A stretch of DNA of 64,000 nt from Nocardioides zeae (lineage in GTDB: Bacteria > Actinomycetota > Actinomycetes > Propionibacteriales > Nocardioidaceae): the NCBI RefSeq assembly GCF_010686755.1, contig NZ_JAAGXA010000005.1:202344-266343 (forward strand), written 5' to 3'. The notes under the pieces were generated by a model. It saw only the letters and a list, made by a program, of their open reading frames with translations. It was not told the origin of the DNA and did not search any database. The first letter of the stretch is position 1. Every line of letters starts with the position of its first letter. This document shows, one piece after another, positions 1 to 8,214 of this stretch. The position numbers and the translations under genes are program-made.

Positions 1-254
1 ACGCGCACGAGCTCGGCACGCACCTCCACCACGTCGCCGGCCCGCACGGGAGCGTGGAACCGCACGTCGGCGTAGCCGGCGAAGAGGCCCTCGTCCCCGT
101 CCGTGCGGATGCACATCTCCGTCGCCACGTCGCCGAAGAGCGCGAGCCCGAAGGCGCCGTCGACGAGCCCGCCCGCGTAGTGGGCGTGCCCGTGGTCGAC
201 GTAGCGCCGGTGGACCACGAGCTCACCCACCCGCGGCGGCTCCGGCGCGCTCAC
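1..254 (-). CDS. kal: 3-aminobutyryl-CoA ammonia-lyase, hotdog fold (3' part outside window)
   Basis: Partial gene: only the first 84 codons are in the window. The visible protein has a hotdog-type opening, with an [11 protein letters not shown] stretch followed by LFGDVATEM and later GDVVEV. This is the pattern of the lysine-fermentation enzyme that removes ammonia from 3-aminobutyryl-CoA to give crotonyl-CoA. The GTG start overlaps the kamE stop by 4 bp (GTGA), so translation is probably coupled. Position directly after kamE and kdd supports the call. A generic MaoC/thioesterase hotdog protein is the alternative. The remaining pathway genes (for example a 3-keto-5-aminohexanoate cleavage enzyme) would be expected to the left of the window. 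Confidence 0.8.
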   Translation of the reverse strand, partial: MSAPEPPRVGELVVHRRYVDHGHAHYAGGLVDGAFGLALFGDVATEMCIRTDGDEGLFAGYADVRFHAPVRAGDVVEVRAELVR

Positions 255-1036
255 GCCGCGCTCCGCACGTGGTGGACGAGGTAGCTGGCCACCTCGGCCG
301 GGGTGGTGCCCCGGGCGAAGATCCGGTCCACGCCGAGCTCCCCCGCCATCCGCTCGTCGAAGCGGGGGCCGCCGACGACCAGCAGTGGACGCCGCTCCGG
401 GGCGCACGCCTCCCGGAACGCCGCCGACATCTCGCGGGTGTTGAGCAGGTGCGCGTCGCGCTGCGTGACGACCTGCGACACGAGCACCGCGTCGGCCCGC
501 TCGGCGAGGGCCACCTCCACGAGGCGCGGGACCGCGACCTGCGCGCCGAGGTTCACCACCTTGATCTCCCGGTGGTACTCCAGGCCCTTCTCCCCCGCGA
601 ACCCCTTGATGTTGAGGATCGCGTCGATCCCCACCGTGTGGGCGTCGGTGCCGATGCAGGCGCCGACGACGACGAGGCGACGGCGCAGGCGCTCCCGGAT
701 GGCGAGGTCGATCTCCTTGGACCCCAGCAGCGGGTAGTCACGCTCGACCACCTCGACCGCGGCCGTGTCGACGAGGTGGCGCACCTTGCCGTAGACCACG
801 AAGAAGGTGAAGTCCGGTCCCATGGGCTTGGCGTGGACCACCATCGCGGGGTCCATGCCCATCTTGTGGGCCAGCTGCTCGGCGGCGCCCTCGGCGACCT
901 TGTCGTGGGGCAGCGGCAGCGTGAAGGACACCTGCACCATGCCGTCCCCGGTCGTGTCACCGTAGGGGCGGACGAGGCGCCCCTCCCGGGACGGAGGTGC
1001 GGCCGCCCCGGGGGGCGGGTCGGACAGCTGCGTCAT
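251..1036 (-). CDS. kamE: Lysine 5,6-aminomutase, beta (cobalamin/PLP-lysine) subunit
   Basis: With KamD this forms the adenosylcobalamin- and PLP-dependent aminomutase that moves the terminal amino group of beta-lysine or D-lysine to the neighbouring carbon. The 261-aa protein carries the cobalamin DxHxxG motif as D131-A-H133-T-V-G136, and a lysine at K144 in NIKG. From what I know of the clostridial enzyme, the cobalt-ligand histidine and PLP lysine are H133 and K144, so the spacing is identical. A Rossmann B12-binding domain fills the C-terminal half. The ATG overlaps the kamD stop by 4 bp (ATGA). An upstream in-frame reading exists but lies inside kamD and is not used. Activity needs a B12 supply not visible here. 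Confidence 0.95.
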   Translation of the reverse strand: MTQLSDPPPGAAAPPSREGRLVRPYGDTTGDGMVQVSFTLPLPHDKVAEGAAEQLAHKMGMDPAMVVHAKPMGPDFTFFVVYGKVRHLVDTAAVEVVERDYPLLGSKEIDLAIRERLRRRLVVVGACIGTDAHTVGIDAILNIKGFAGEKGLEYHREIKVVNLGAQVAVPRLVEVALAERADAVLVSQVVTQRDAHLLNTREMSAAFREACAPERRPLLVVGGPRFDERMAGELGVDRIFARGTTPAEVASYLVHHVRSAA

Positions 1037-2610
1037 GCGGGCTCCTCCTCGAGCAGCTCGGTGGCGGGGTTGTGGTAGCCCGGCGCGCGTTCCGCGACGC
1101 CCTCGAGCCCCCGGCCGCCGTCGGCCGGGCGGCGCATGAGGCCGAACGTCCCGTCGGCGATGGCGTCGAGCAGGCCGTGCTCGTGCTCGCAGATCCGCTC
1201 CATCAGGTCGATGGACTCGGCGAGCACCCGGTGGGCGCGCTGCACGATGACGCCGTCGGGTGCCGGGTGGAAGTCCTCGTGGAGCCGGCCGGCGGCCTCC
1301 AGGACGTACCGGACGTTCTGCAGCGCCAGGTCGCGGTCGGAGAGGAACGGGGTGACGACCGCCTCGGTCATCATGCCCACGAGGAGGATGCCCTGGCCGG
1401 TGAGCGCACCGGCGAGGTTGAAGAAGCCGTCGAGCAGGTAGCCCCGGAACACGTCGCCCGTCATGTGCCGCGTGGGCGGCATCCACTTGAGCGGGGCGTC
1501 GGGGAAGAGCTCGCGGGCGAGGAGCGCGTGCGCCAGCTCGAGGCGGAACGAGTCCGGGACGGCGGGGTCGATCTCGAAGGCGTGGCCGAGCCCCAGCAGG
1601 TCGTCGGAGAGGCCTGCCTCGCGGGCGAAGTACTCGTTGAGCAGCTGGCTCGTCGTGACCGTGTGAGCGGCCTCGATCGCATCGGCCGTCGTCAGGTAGT
1701 TGTCCTCGCCGGTGTTGATGACGATGCCGGCCCGGGCGTGGACCTGGCGGCTGAACCGCTGGTCGACGAAGGTGCGCACCGGGTTGATGTCGCGGAAGAG
1801 GATCCCGTACATGGAGTCGTTGAGCATCATGTCGAGACGCTCGAGGCCCGCCAGGACGGCGATCTCCGGCATGCACAGCCCGCTGGCGTAGTTGGTGAGC
1901 CGGACGTACCGGCCCAGCTCCCGGCTGGTCTCGTCGAGCGCCGCCCGCATGAGCCGGAAGTTCTCCTGCGTCGCGTAGGTGCCCGCGAACCCCTCGCGCG
2001 TGGCGCCCTCGGGCACGTAGTCGAGGAGGCTCTGCCCGGTGCTGCGGATGACGGCGATGACGTCGGCGCCCTCGCGCGCGGCGGCCTGCGCCTGCGGGAT
2101 GTCCTCGTGGATGTCGCCCGTGGCGACGATGAGGTAGATCCACGGCTGGCGCGGTGCGTCACCGATCGTGGCCAGCAGGTGGTCACGCTCCGCCCGCCGG
2201 GCGTCGACCCGGGCCAGGCCGTGCCCGACCTGCTGTCGCGCCGCGGACCGCGCGCGCTCCGCGTCGACCCCGGCGGGCAGGCGGAAGCGCACGGAGCCGG
2301 CCGCCGCCTTCTGCGCCAGCACGCCCAGGTCGTCCGCCTCCCCGCGCACCAGGGCGTCCCACACCGGCAGCGCGACCCCGTGGGGGAGCGCGTCCTCCCC
2401 CAGCCCGGACCGCACCGCGTCGAGGAGCAGGTTGGCCCAGGGCGTGCCGTCCGGGTCAGCCCCGGCCAGGCCGGCGAGACGCAGCGTCGCCCGCTCCACC
2501 GCGACGGTCGTGTGCGCCTTCGCGAGCTCGACCACGGGTGCACCGACGCGGGCGGCGAGGGCCCGGGCGCGCCGTACGGTCTCGTCGGGGAGACCCAGCT
2601 TGGCGCTCAC
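1033..2610 (-). CDS. kamD: Lysine 5,6-aminomutase, alpha subunit
   Basis: This 525-aa protein matches the large TIM-barrel subunit of lysine 5,6-aminomutase, which binds the substrate, the PLP phosphate and the adenosyl group. Family-typical stretches are seen: YLIVATGDIHEDIP near residue 160, STGQSLLDYVPEGATREG shortly after, YATQENFRLMRAALDE, and PLKWMPPTRHMTGDVFRGY in the C-terminal third. Length agrees with the family. It sits between kdd and kamE with 4-bp overlaps on both sides, so the three are almost certainly co-transcribed and made in balanced amounts. Confidence 0.95.
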   Translation of the reverse strand: MSAKLGLPDETVRRARALAARVGAPVVELAKAHTTVAVERATLRLAGLAGADPDGTPWANLLLDAVRSGLGEDALPHGVALPVWDALVRGEADDLGVLAQKAAAGSVRFRLPAGVDAERARSAARQQVGHGLARVDARRAERDHLLATIGDAPRQPWIYLIVATGDIHEDIPQAQAAAREGADVIAVIRSTGQSLLDYVPEGATREGFAGTYATQENFRLMRAALDETSRELGRYVRLTNYASGLCMPEIAVLAGLERLDMMLNDSMYGILFRDINPVRTFVDQRFSRQVHARAGIVINTGEDNYLTTADAIEAAHTVTTSQLLNEYFAREAGLSDDLLGLGHAFEIDPAVPDSFRLELAHALLARELFPDAPLKWMPPTRHMTGDVFRGYLLDGFFNLAGALTGQGILLVGMMTEAVVTPFLSDRDLALQNVRYVLEAAGRLHEDFHPAPDGVIVQRAHRVLAESIDLMERICEHEHGLLDAIADGTFGLMRRPADGGRGLEGVAERAPGYHNPATELLEEEPA

Positions 2611-3716
2611 CGGTGGCCCCCGCGGGCCTCGACGAGGGCGCGCGCCGCCGGGTGGCGCCGGACGAGGTCGAGGGCGTACGTCGCGTGGCCCGGCACGTAG
2701 CCGTTGCCGACGAGCATGGTGACGTCGGCGGCCAGCCCTTCGGCACCGAGGGCCGCGGCGGTGAAGGAGGTCGCCATCGAGAAGAAGACGACCGTGCCGC
2801 CGTCGGCGGTCGCGAGCACGGCGCCGCCCTCGCAGCCGGGCACGTCGACGCAGACGACGGTGACGTCGGCCGGTCCACCGGCGGCGGTGACGGCGTCGCG
2901 GAGCGCGAGGGGATCCCGGGCGTCGGCGACCACGACGGTCTCCGCGAGCCCACTGGCCTCCAGGGCCTGCTGCTCGGCGGCGTGCGGGACGACGCCGATG
3001 GTGCGGCCGGCTCCGGACTCCCGGGCGGCGGCCAGCGACAGCGAGCCGGACTTGCCGGCCCCGCCGACGACGGCGACGACGGGAGCGGTGCCGTGCTCCG
3101 CCCGGTGCTGCTCCACCACGCGACGGGTGAGGGCAGGCGCGCCGCAGACGTCGAGCACGGACAGCGCGAGACCCGCGGGCAGGTCCTCGGGCAGCCGGGC
3201 CACCACGGAGCGCCCGAACAGGATGGCGTGCCCGTCGGTGGCCACCTGCTCGCCGGCGCCGTCCCAGCGCTCGAGCCCGTCGGCGAGGGCGAGCGGGGTG
3301 AGGCTGAGGGAGACGAGGGTGGCGACGCGGTCGCCCACGGCGAGGCCGAGCGGTGAGTCGGGGCCGACCTCCTCGACCGTGCCGAGCAGCATCCCGCCGG
3401 AGCCGGTGACCGGGTTCTGCATCTTCCCGCGCTCCGCGACGATCCCGAGCACGGTGGCGCGGAGGGCGGCGACGTCCAGGTCGCCGCCCTCATCGGTGTG
3501 CTGCTCCCGCAGCTGGCGGTGGGACGCCGCGTCGAGGTTGAGGCGCTCGACCCGCACGCGCACCTCGTCGGGCCAGAGGGCGGCGCGGGCGTCGAGGCGG
3601 TGCGCGGCCTGCGGCAGCACGAGCGGGCGGTCGAGCACGCGGTGCACGCCGACGGGATCGGCGGGCAGCGCGCCCGGGCCGCCCGTGAGCGGGGCGTGCA
3701 CGACGGGGACTGTCAT
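2607..3716 (-). CDS. kdd: L-erythro-3,5-diaminohexanoate dehydrogenase
   Basis: First gene of the minus-strand lysine operon, 369 aa. The enzyme oxidises 3,5-diaminohexanoate to 5-amino-3-oxohexanoate with release of ammonia. The sequence has a medium-chain-dehydrogenase-like layout: an N-terminal substrate region (residues about 60-110, with ERGKMQNPVTGSGGMLLGTV), a GDRVATLVSL strand, and a Rossmann segment VVAVVGGAGKSGSLSLAAA around residue 205. The C-terminal NGYVPGHATYALDLVRRHP is typical of Kdd. A strong ribosome-binding site (GAGGAGAAGGA) lies just before the ATG. It shares a 166-bp divergent promoter region with kamA. Confidence 0.92.
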   Translation of the reverse strand: MTVPVVHAPLTGGPGALPADPVGVHRVLDRPLVLPQAAHRLDARAALWPDEVRVRVERLNLDAASHRQLREQHTDEGGDLDVAALRATVLGIVAERGKMQNPVTGSGGMLLGTVEEVGPDSPLGLAVGDRVATLVSLSLTPLALADGLERWDGAGEQVATDGHAILFGRSVVARLPEDLPAGLALSVLDVCGAPALTRRVVEQHRAEHGTAPVVAVVGGAGKSGSLSLAAARESGAGRTIGVVPHAAEQQALEASGLAETVVVADARDPLALRDAVTAAGGPADVTVVCVDVPGCEGGAVLATADGGTVVFFSMATSFTAAALGAEGLAADVTMLVGNGYVPGHATYALDLVRRHPAARALVEARGGHR

Positions 3717-3882
3717 TCCTTCTCCTCTGCGCGGTCATCGACCGAAGGATTTGCGGCGGCGGTGTCGACAGGGCGTAGAACCTCCACCTACTGTGGCATG
3801 GTTCACGCCACGCGGGCAATCGCCCGCGCCGACGCGACGCCGCGGGACCCGCGCTCACGTCGCCCCACCACGAAGGAGAGCC
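3717..3882. promoter_or_regulatory. Divergent promoter region kdd / kamA
   Basis: The 166 bp between the two lysine-catabolism transcription units hold all their promoters. Visible symmetry: TGTCGACA near 3762; GTGGC...GCCAC around 3803-3820; and a stronger dyad CGCGGGC-AATC-GCCCGCG at 3811-3828. kamA has the ribosome-binding site GAAGGAGA at 3872-3879. The AsnC/Lrp gene just beyond kamA is the natural candidate to bind here; that link is inference. Confidence 0.5.
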
Positions 3883-5280
3883 ATGAGCGTCGACACCTCG
3901 ATCACCCTGGCGACCGGGCAGCCGTACCCCTACCGCCGCGCCGAGCTGGTCGAGCCGGACTGGCGGCGGTTCCCCGGGTGGCGGGACGTGACCGAGGCGG
4001 AGTGGCGCTCCGCGCAGTGGCAGCGCGTGCACTGCGTGAAGAACAACAAGCAGCTGCGGGAGCTCGTCGGCGACCTCCTCGACGAGTCCTTCTTCGCCGA
4101 CCTCGAGCGCGACCAGGCCGAGCGCGCGACCATGTCGATGCTCCTGCCCCCGCAGATGGTCAACACCATCGCGCCCGACCTCGCGCCCGCCGGCCCCGGC
4201 TCGCTGACGGAGGCGTGGCTGCGCGACCCGGTGCGGCACTACATGCTGCCCGTGTTCTCCGACCGGCGCGCCGACTGGCCCTCGCACCCGCACGCGAGCC
4301 GCGACTCGCTCCACGAGCACGACATGTGGGCGACGGAGGGCCTGACGCACCGCTACCCCACGAAGGTGCTCGCGGAGGTGGTGCCGACCTGCCCGCAGTA
4401 CTGCGGGCACTGCACCCGCATGGACCTGGTCGGCAACTCCACCCCGACCATCACCAAGCTCAAGTTCGCGGCCAAGCCCGCCGACCGGCTCGAGGACATG
4501 CTGGACTATCTGCGTCGCACGCCGTCGGTGCGGGACGTCGTCGTGTCCGGCGGCGACGTGGCGAACCTGCCCTGGCCGCGGCTCGAGGCCTTCCTCGCGG
4601 CGCTGCTCGAGATCGAGAACGTGCGCGACATCCGGCTCGCGACGAAGGCGCTCGTCGGCATGCCGCAGCACTGGCTCGGCGACGACGTGCGCGCCGGGGT
4701 GGAGCGGGTGGCCCGTACGGCGCGGGACCGGGGCGTCGCGCTGGCGATGCACACCCACGCGAACCACGCGGCCTCCGTCACGCCGCTCGTCGCCGAGGCG
4801 ACCCGGGCGATGCTCGACGCCGGCCTGCGGGACGTGCGCAACCAGGGCGTGCTGCTCGACGGCGTCAACGCCGACCCCCACGCGCTGCTCGACCTGTGCT
4901 TCCGGCTGCTCGACGGCGCCGGCATCACCCCGTACTACTTCTACATGTGCGACATGATCCCGTTCGCGGAGCACTGGCGGGTCTCCGTCGCCGACGCGCA
5001 GCGGCTCCAGTCGGCGATCATGGGCTACCTACCGGGCTTCGCCACGCCGCGCATCGTCTGCGACGTGCCCTTCGTGGGCAAGCGCTGGGTGCACCAGCTC
5101 GCGTCGTACGACGAGGTGCGGGGCATCAGCGGCTGGACGAAGAACTACCGCACGACGCTCGAGCAGGACGACCCCGAGGCGCTGGAGCGGCACTACTCCT
5201 ACTACGACCCGATCCACACGCTGCCCGCCGAGGGCCAGGAGTGGTGGCGGGCCCAGGTGGCGGCGTCGGTCCCGGTCTGA
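3883..5280 (+). CDS. kamA: KamA-family radical SAM lysine 2,3-aminomutase
   Basis: A 465-aa radical SAM protein whose cluster motif is C170-x3-C174-x2-C177 (CPQYCGHC), preceded by RYPTKVLAEVVPT as in lysine 2,3-aminomutases. The N-terminal NNKQLRELVGD and the central VVVSGGDVANLP are also typical. The family makes beta-lysine from lysine using a 4Fe-4S cluster, SAM and PLP. The classic PLP-lysine loop with a run of glycines (GGGGK) is absent; the corresponding region reads DVPFVGK with K400 as the likely PLP lysine. The adjacent kamDE and kdd genes make lysine the likely substrate, although a related amino acid is possible. The start is set by the ribosome-binding site GAAGGAGA; an open frame continues upstream but has no start support. 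Confidence 0.85.
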   Translation: MSVDTSITLATGQPYPYRRAELVEPDWRRFPGWRDVTEAEWRSAQWQRVHCVKNNKQLRELVGDLLDESFFADLERDQAERATMSMLLPPQMVNTIAPDLAPAGPGSLTEAWLRDPVRHYMLPVFSDRRADWPSHPHASRDSLHEHDMWATEGLTHRYPTKVLAEVVPTCPQYCGHCTRMDLVGNSTPTITKLKFAAKPADRLEDMLDYLRRTPSVRDVVVSGGDVANLPWPRLEAFLAALLEIENVRDIRLATKALVGMPQHWLGDDVRAGVERVARTARDRGVALAMHTHANHAASVTPLVAEATRAMLDAGLRDVRNQGVLLDGVNADPHALLDLCFRLLDGAGITPYYFYMCDMIPFAEHWRVSVADAQRLQSAIMGYLPGFATPRIVCDVPFVGKRWVHQLASYDEVRGISGWTKNYRTTLEQDDPEALERHYSYYDPIHTLPAEGQEWWRAQVAASVPV

Positions 5281-5288
5281 GGACACCA

Positions 5289-5314
5289 CCCCCGCGCCCG
5301 GCCGGGCGCGGGGG
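5289..5314. terminator. Perfect 26-bp palindrome, bidirectional terminator
   Basis: The sequence from 5289 to 5314 is its own reverse complement (arms CCCCCGCGCCCGG). It starts 8 bp after the kamA stop and ends at the stop codon of the converging AsnC/Lrp gene, so it probably terminates both transcripts. There is no T-run, as is usual in GC-rich actinobacteria. Confidence 0.8.
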
Positions 5315-5752
5315 TCAGGAGACCGTGCGGTTCTCGTAGAACGTCGTCAGCACGATGGTGGTGCGGGTCGAGACGTTCGCGGCCGCGCGCACACGGGCGA
5401 GGAGGTTCTCGAGCTCCGCGGGCGTCGCCGTGCGTACCTTGAGGATGTAGGACTCCTCCCCCGCCACCGACCAGCACGACTCGATCTCGCCGATGCCGCG
5501 CAGGCGCTCCGGGGAGTCGTCGGGCTGCGACGGGTCGATCGGGCGGATCGAGATGAACGCCGTCAGGGGCTGCCCGAGCTGCTCGTAGTCGACGGTCGCG
5601 CCGTATCCCTTGATGACCCGCCGCTGCTCGAGCCGCTTGACCCGCTGGTGCACCGCGGACGTCGACAGCCCCGTCGCGCGACCGAGGTCGGTGAAGGACA
5701 TCCGGCCGTCCTGGGCCAGGAGGGCGAGGATCTTCCGGTCCGTCTCTTCCAC
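5315..5752 (-). CDS. AsnC/Lrp-family transcriptional regulator
   Basis: A 145-aa Lrp/AsnC protein: N-terminal helix-turn-helix (residues about 3-60, DRKILALLAQDGRMSFTDL then GLSTSAVHQRVKRLEQ), followed by an alpha/beta RAM effector-binding domain ending TTIVLTTFYENR. Such regulators sense amino acids; here the neighbouring lysine pathway suggests lysine or an intermediate as ligand, which is inference. The GTG at 5752 is preferred because TAACGT lies at 5760-5765, 7 nt before it, which fits a leaderless transcript; a second GTG 9 nt upstream would bury that hexamer. The gene converges on kamA. Confidence 0.9.
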   Translation of the reverse strand: MEETDRKILALLAQDGRMSFTDLGRATGLSTSAVHQRVKRLEQRRVIKGYGATVDYEQLGQPLTAFISIRPIDPSQPDDSPERLRGIGEIESCWSVAGEESYILKVRTATPAELENLLARVRAAANVSTRTTIVLTTFYENRTVS

Positions 5753-5812
5753 GGCGGACACGTTAGGGCATCACGGCCCGCGCGGGCCGCTGGTCCGTGG
5801 CAGGATCGCGCC

Positions 5813-6751
5813 GTGCCGACCCGAACCCCGCGCCTGCTCCTGCTCGACACCGCCTCGCTCTACTTCCGGGCGTTCTTCGGGGTGCCCGACTCGATGCGCG
5901 CGCCGGACGGCACGCCGGTCAACGCGGTGCGGGGGCTCATGGACTTCATCTCGCGGCTCACGGACGAGTACCGGCCCACCCACCTCGCCTGCTGCTGGGA
6001 CGACGACTGGCGCCCGCAGTGGCGCGTCGACCTGCTGCCGACCTACAAGGCGCACCGCGTGGTCGAGGAGCGGCCCGCCGACCCGGACGTCGAGGAGGTG
6101 CCCGACCCGCTCCAGCTGCAGGTCCCGATCATCCGCGAGGTGCTCGCGGCGTGGGGGCTGCCGGTCGTGGGGGCGCCGGAGCACGAGGCGGACGACGTGA
6201 TCGGCACCCTCGCCACCGGGGCGGGGATGCCCGTCGACGTCGTCACCGGCGACCGTGACCTCTTCCAGCTCGTCGACGACGCGGCCGAGGTGCGGGTGCT
6301 CTACACGGCCCGCGGGGTCGGACGCCACGAGCGGGTCACCGAGGACGTCCTGCTGGAGAAGTACGGCGTGCGCGCCGACCAGTACGCCGACTTCGCCACG
6401 CTGCGCGGAGACGCCTCGGACGGCCTGCCCGGCGTCAAGGGGGTCGGCGAGAAGACGGCCGCGACCCTGCTCGGACGGTTCGGCGACATCGCCGGGATCC
6501 GCGCTGCGGCCGAGGACCCCGCGGCCGACATGGCCCCCGGCGTGCGGGCGAAGGTGAAGGAGGCCGCGCCGTACCTCGACGTGGCACCGAGGGTGGTCGC
6601 CGTGGTGCGCGACCTCCCCGTCCGCGACGCCGACCTCACCCTGCCGACCGCGCCGGCCGACCCCGAGGCCGCCGCGGCGCTCACCGAGCGCTGGGACCTC
6701 GGCTCCAGCGCCACCCGCCTCACCGAGGTGCTGGGGTCGCTCGGCGCCTGA
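5813..6751 (+). CDS. 5'-3' exonuclease (PolA N-terminal / flap-nuclease family)
   Basis: A stand-alone 312-aa relative of the nuclease domain of DNA polymerase I. Metal-binding acidic residues are present in order: LLLLDTASLYFRAFFG at the N-terminus, CCWDDDWRPQWR near residue 60, EADDVIGTLA around 125, and VVTGDRDLFQL around 143. The helix-hairpin-helix DNA-binding element is DGLPGVKGVGEKTAATLL near residue 205. It would cut 5' flaps or RNA primers in repair or Okazaki-fragment processing. The GTG start follows a short leader; no strong ribosome-binding site is visible. No neighbour shares its function. Confidence 0.9.
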   Translation: MPTRTPRLLLLDTASLYFRAFFGVPDSMRAPDGTPVNAVRGLMDFISRLTDEYRPTHLACCWDDDWRPQWRVDLLPTYKAHRVVEERPADPDVEEVPDPLQLQVPIIREVLAAWGLPVVGAPEHEADDVIGTLATGAGMPVDVVTGDRDLFQLVDDAAEVRVLYTARGVGRHERVTEDVLLEKYGVRADQYADFATLRGDASDGLPGVKGVGEKTAATLLGRFGDIAGIRAAAEDPAADMAPGVRAKVKEAAPYLDVAPRVVAVVRDLPVRDADLTLPTAPADPEAAAALTERWDLGSSATRLTEVLGSLGA

Positions 6752-6765
6752 GACCTGGGGCGCGT

Positions 6766-6938
6766 CGAGTTGTCACGTACGCCGCGTCAACGTGTCGAGT
6801 TGGGTTGTACGGCGCGGCTCAGGCGCCGAGCTGGGACGGTACGGCTGGATCGGATCCAGCCGAACAACCCAGCTCAACGATCCTGCCGCGCCGAACGACC
6901 CAGCTCGACGACACCGCCGCGGCGTACGTGACAACTCG
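6766..6938. repeat. 173-bp segmented palindrome built from 3+3 repeats of about 30 bp
   Basis: The segment folds on a centre at 6852 (GGCTGGATC-G-GATCCAGCC). Each arm holds three related units spaced about 30 bp apart, beginning at 6766, 6796 and 6827 on the left and mirrored on the right. The outermost unit, CGAGTTGTCACGTACGCCGC, is identical in both arms. The middle unit reads GAG(T/C)TGGGT(T/C)GT(A/T)CGGCGCGGC; the inner unit is a variant of it. It fills the space between the exonuclease and the NAD(P)-binding gene, both on the plus strand. It could be a long RNA hairpin, a terminator or a dispersed element. No open frame or transposase is present. Confidence 0.85.
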
Positions 6939-6961
6939 GCGGGGAGTTGCGGGGCCCTGCG

Positions 6962-6967
6962 TACGGT
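6962..6967 (+). promoter_or_regulatory. Leaderless -10 of the NAD(P)-binding gene
   Basis: TACGGT, 7 nt before the ATG at 6975; it lies just outside the large palindrome. Confidence 0.55.
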
Positions 6968-6974
6968 GGGGCGC

Positions 6975-7634
6975 ATGTCACGCATCGCCATCGTCGGAGG
7001 AAATGGTCAGATCGCCCGGCTGCTGCACCCCCTGCTGGTGCAGGCGGGGCACACGCCGGTCGCGCTCGTGCGCACGGCGTCCTACGCCCCCGACCTCGAG
7101 GCGCTCGGCGCCGAGGTCGGCATCCTGGACATCGAGAACAGCCGGCCCGAGGACTACGCGACGGCGTTCGAGGGCGCCGACGCGGTCGTCTTCGCCGCCG
7201 GGGGCGGGCCCGACGGCAACGCCGAGCGCAAGCGCACCGTCGACCTCGGCGGCTCGCTCGGCTCCATCGCCGGCGCCCGCCAGGCCGGGGTCGAGCGCTT
7301 CGTGCAGATCTCTGCGATCGGGGTCGACCAGCCGGTGCCCGACGACACCGAGCCGGTGTGGAAGGAGTACGTCGCGGCCAAGCGCGACGCCGACAAGGCG
7401 CTCCGCGCCTCCGGCCTCCACTGGACCATCATTCGGCCGGGGCGCCTCACGGACGACCCGCCGACCGGCACCGTGACTCTCGCCCCCGAGGTGGAGCGCG
7501 GCGACGTCACCCGCGGCGACGTGGCGGCCGTGGTCGCCACCGTGCTCGACGAGCCGACCTCGGTCGGCCACCAGTGGGAGCTCGTCGGCGGCAGCACGGC
7601 CGTCGTCGATGCCGTCAGGTCCGCGACCGCCTGA
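6975..7634 (+). CDS. NAD(P)-binding SDR-like protein (NAD(P)H-binding family)
   Basis: A 219-aa atypical short-chain-dehydrogenase-like protein. It opens with the Rossmann glycine motif IVGGNGQIARLL, continues with a strand-helix pattern (VVFAAGGGPDG near residue 72), RFVQISAIGVDQP near 110, and WTIIRPGRLTDDPPTG near 155. This resembles the YwnB/flavin-reductase-like NAD(P)-binding family, whose substrates are mostly unknown. The active-site YxxxK of true SDRs is present only loosely (EYVAAKRDAD). The last 20 bp overlap the 3' end of the converging acetyltransferase gene. Confidence 0.8.
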   Translation: MSRIAIVGGNGQIARLLHPLLVQAGHTPVALVRTASYAPDLEALGAEVGILDIENSRPEDYATAFEGADAVVFAAGGGPDGNAERKRTVDLGGSLGSIAGARQAGVERFVQISAIGVDQPVPDDTEPVWKEYVAAKRDADKALRASGLHWTIIRPGRLTDDPPTGTVTLAPEVERGDVTRGDVAAVVATVLDEPTSVGHQWELVGGSTAVVDAVRSATA

Positions 7635-8199
7635 GACCCGTCTCCAGCGACACCCGACCCTCGCCCGGCCGACCCGCCGGGCGGGGGTCCGTCGCGAGGA
7701 GGGCCAGGGTGCGGACGTCGAACCGCTCGTCGCCGTGCCGCAGCTTCGCCCGCTCGACCCCCTCCGGGACGAAGCCCACCGCCTCCGCGACCGTGCCCGA
7801 CGCCGGGTTGTTCGTGCGGTGCCCGAGCTCGAGCCGGAACAGGTCGAGGTCGGTGAACGCCCAGTCGACGACGGCCGCGAGCGCACGTCGCACGTGCCCG
7901 CGACCGCGCACCGCGCCCGAGCTGAAGTAGGACACCCACGCGGTGCCGTGCCGCCGCGACACCTCCGCCAGGCCCACGTTCGCCACGGGCGTCCCGTCGA
8001 CGACCACCGCGAGCGGGTACTGCTCCCCGGCCGCCGGGTCCGGCTGCCACGCCAGCATCCGCTCGAGGCAGGCCGCCGCATCGTCCAGCGTGCGCACGGG
8101 CCACGGGTACTGCGTGTCGAGGTCCGTCGACGCCGCGAAGATCGCCAGCACCGCCGGCGCGTCCTCGCGCCGCCAGGGCCGCAGCAGCAGGTCCCCCAC
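7615..8199 (-). CDS. GNAT N-acetyltransferase (RimJ/RimL type)
   Basis: A 194-aa protein with the RimJ/RimL-like acetyltransferase fold. It begins LLLRPWRREDAPAVLAIF and has an acetyl-CoA loop G-x-V-R-G-R-G-H-V near residue 100, then LDLFRLELGHRTNNPASGTVAEAVGF, the family's conserved final strand and helix. Substrate unknown: ribosomal protein N-termini or small amines are typical. The reading frame continues about 25 residues beyond the fold, overlapping the converging NAD(P)-binding gene by 20 bp. Confidence 0.85.
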   Translation of the reverse strand: MGDLLLRPWRREDAPAVLAIFAASTDLDTQYPWPVRTLDDAAACLERMLAWQPDPAAGEQYPLAVVVDGTPVANVGLAEVSRRHGTAWVSYFSSGAVRGRGHVRRALAAVVDWAFTDLDLFRLELGHRTNNPASGTVAEAVGFVPEGVERAKLRHGDERFDVRTLALLATDPRPAGRPGEGRVSLETGLRRSRT

Positions 8200-8214
8200 C
8201 TCTCCGCCCCCGGC

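Noticed and set aside
2704..3882. N-terminal extension of kamA by 393 codons
   Set aside because: It overlaps kdd on the other strand and is low-complexity; the start at 3883 has a strong ribosome-binding site and begins the conserved protein.
5753..5761. Lrp/AsnC start three codons upstream (GTG at 5761)
   Set aside because: It would cover the likely -10 hexamer TAACGT; the conserved Lrp sequence begins at the chosen GTG.
6766..6938. CRISPR array (30-bp periodic repeats)
   Set aside because: The units are inverted around a centre, vary in sequence, have no unique spacers of constant length, and no cas genes are near.
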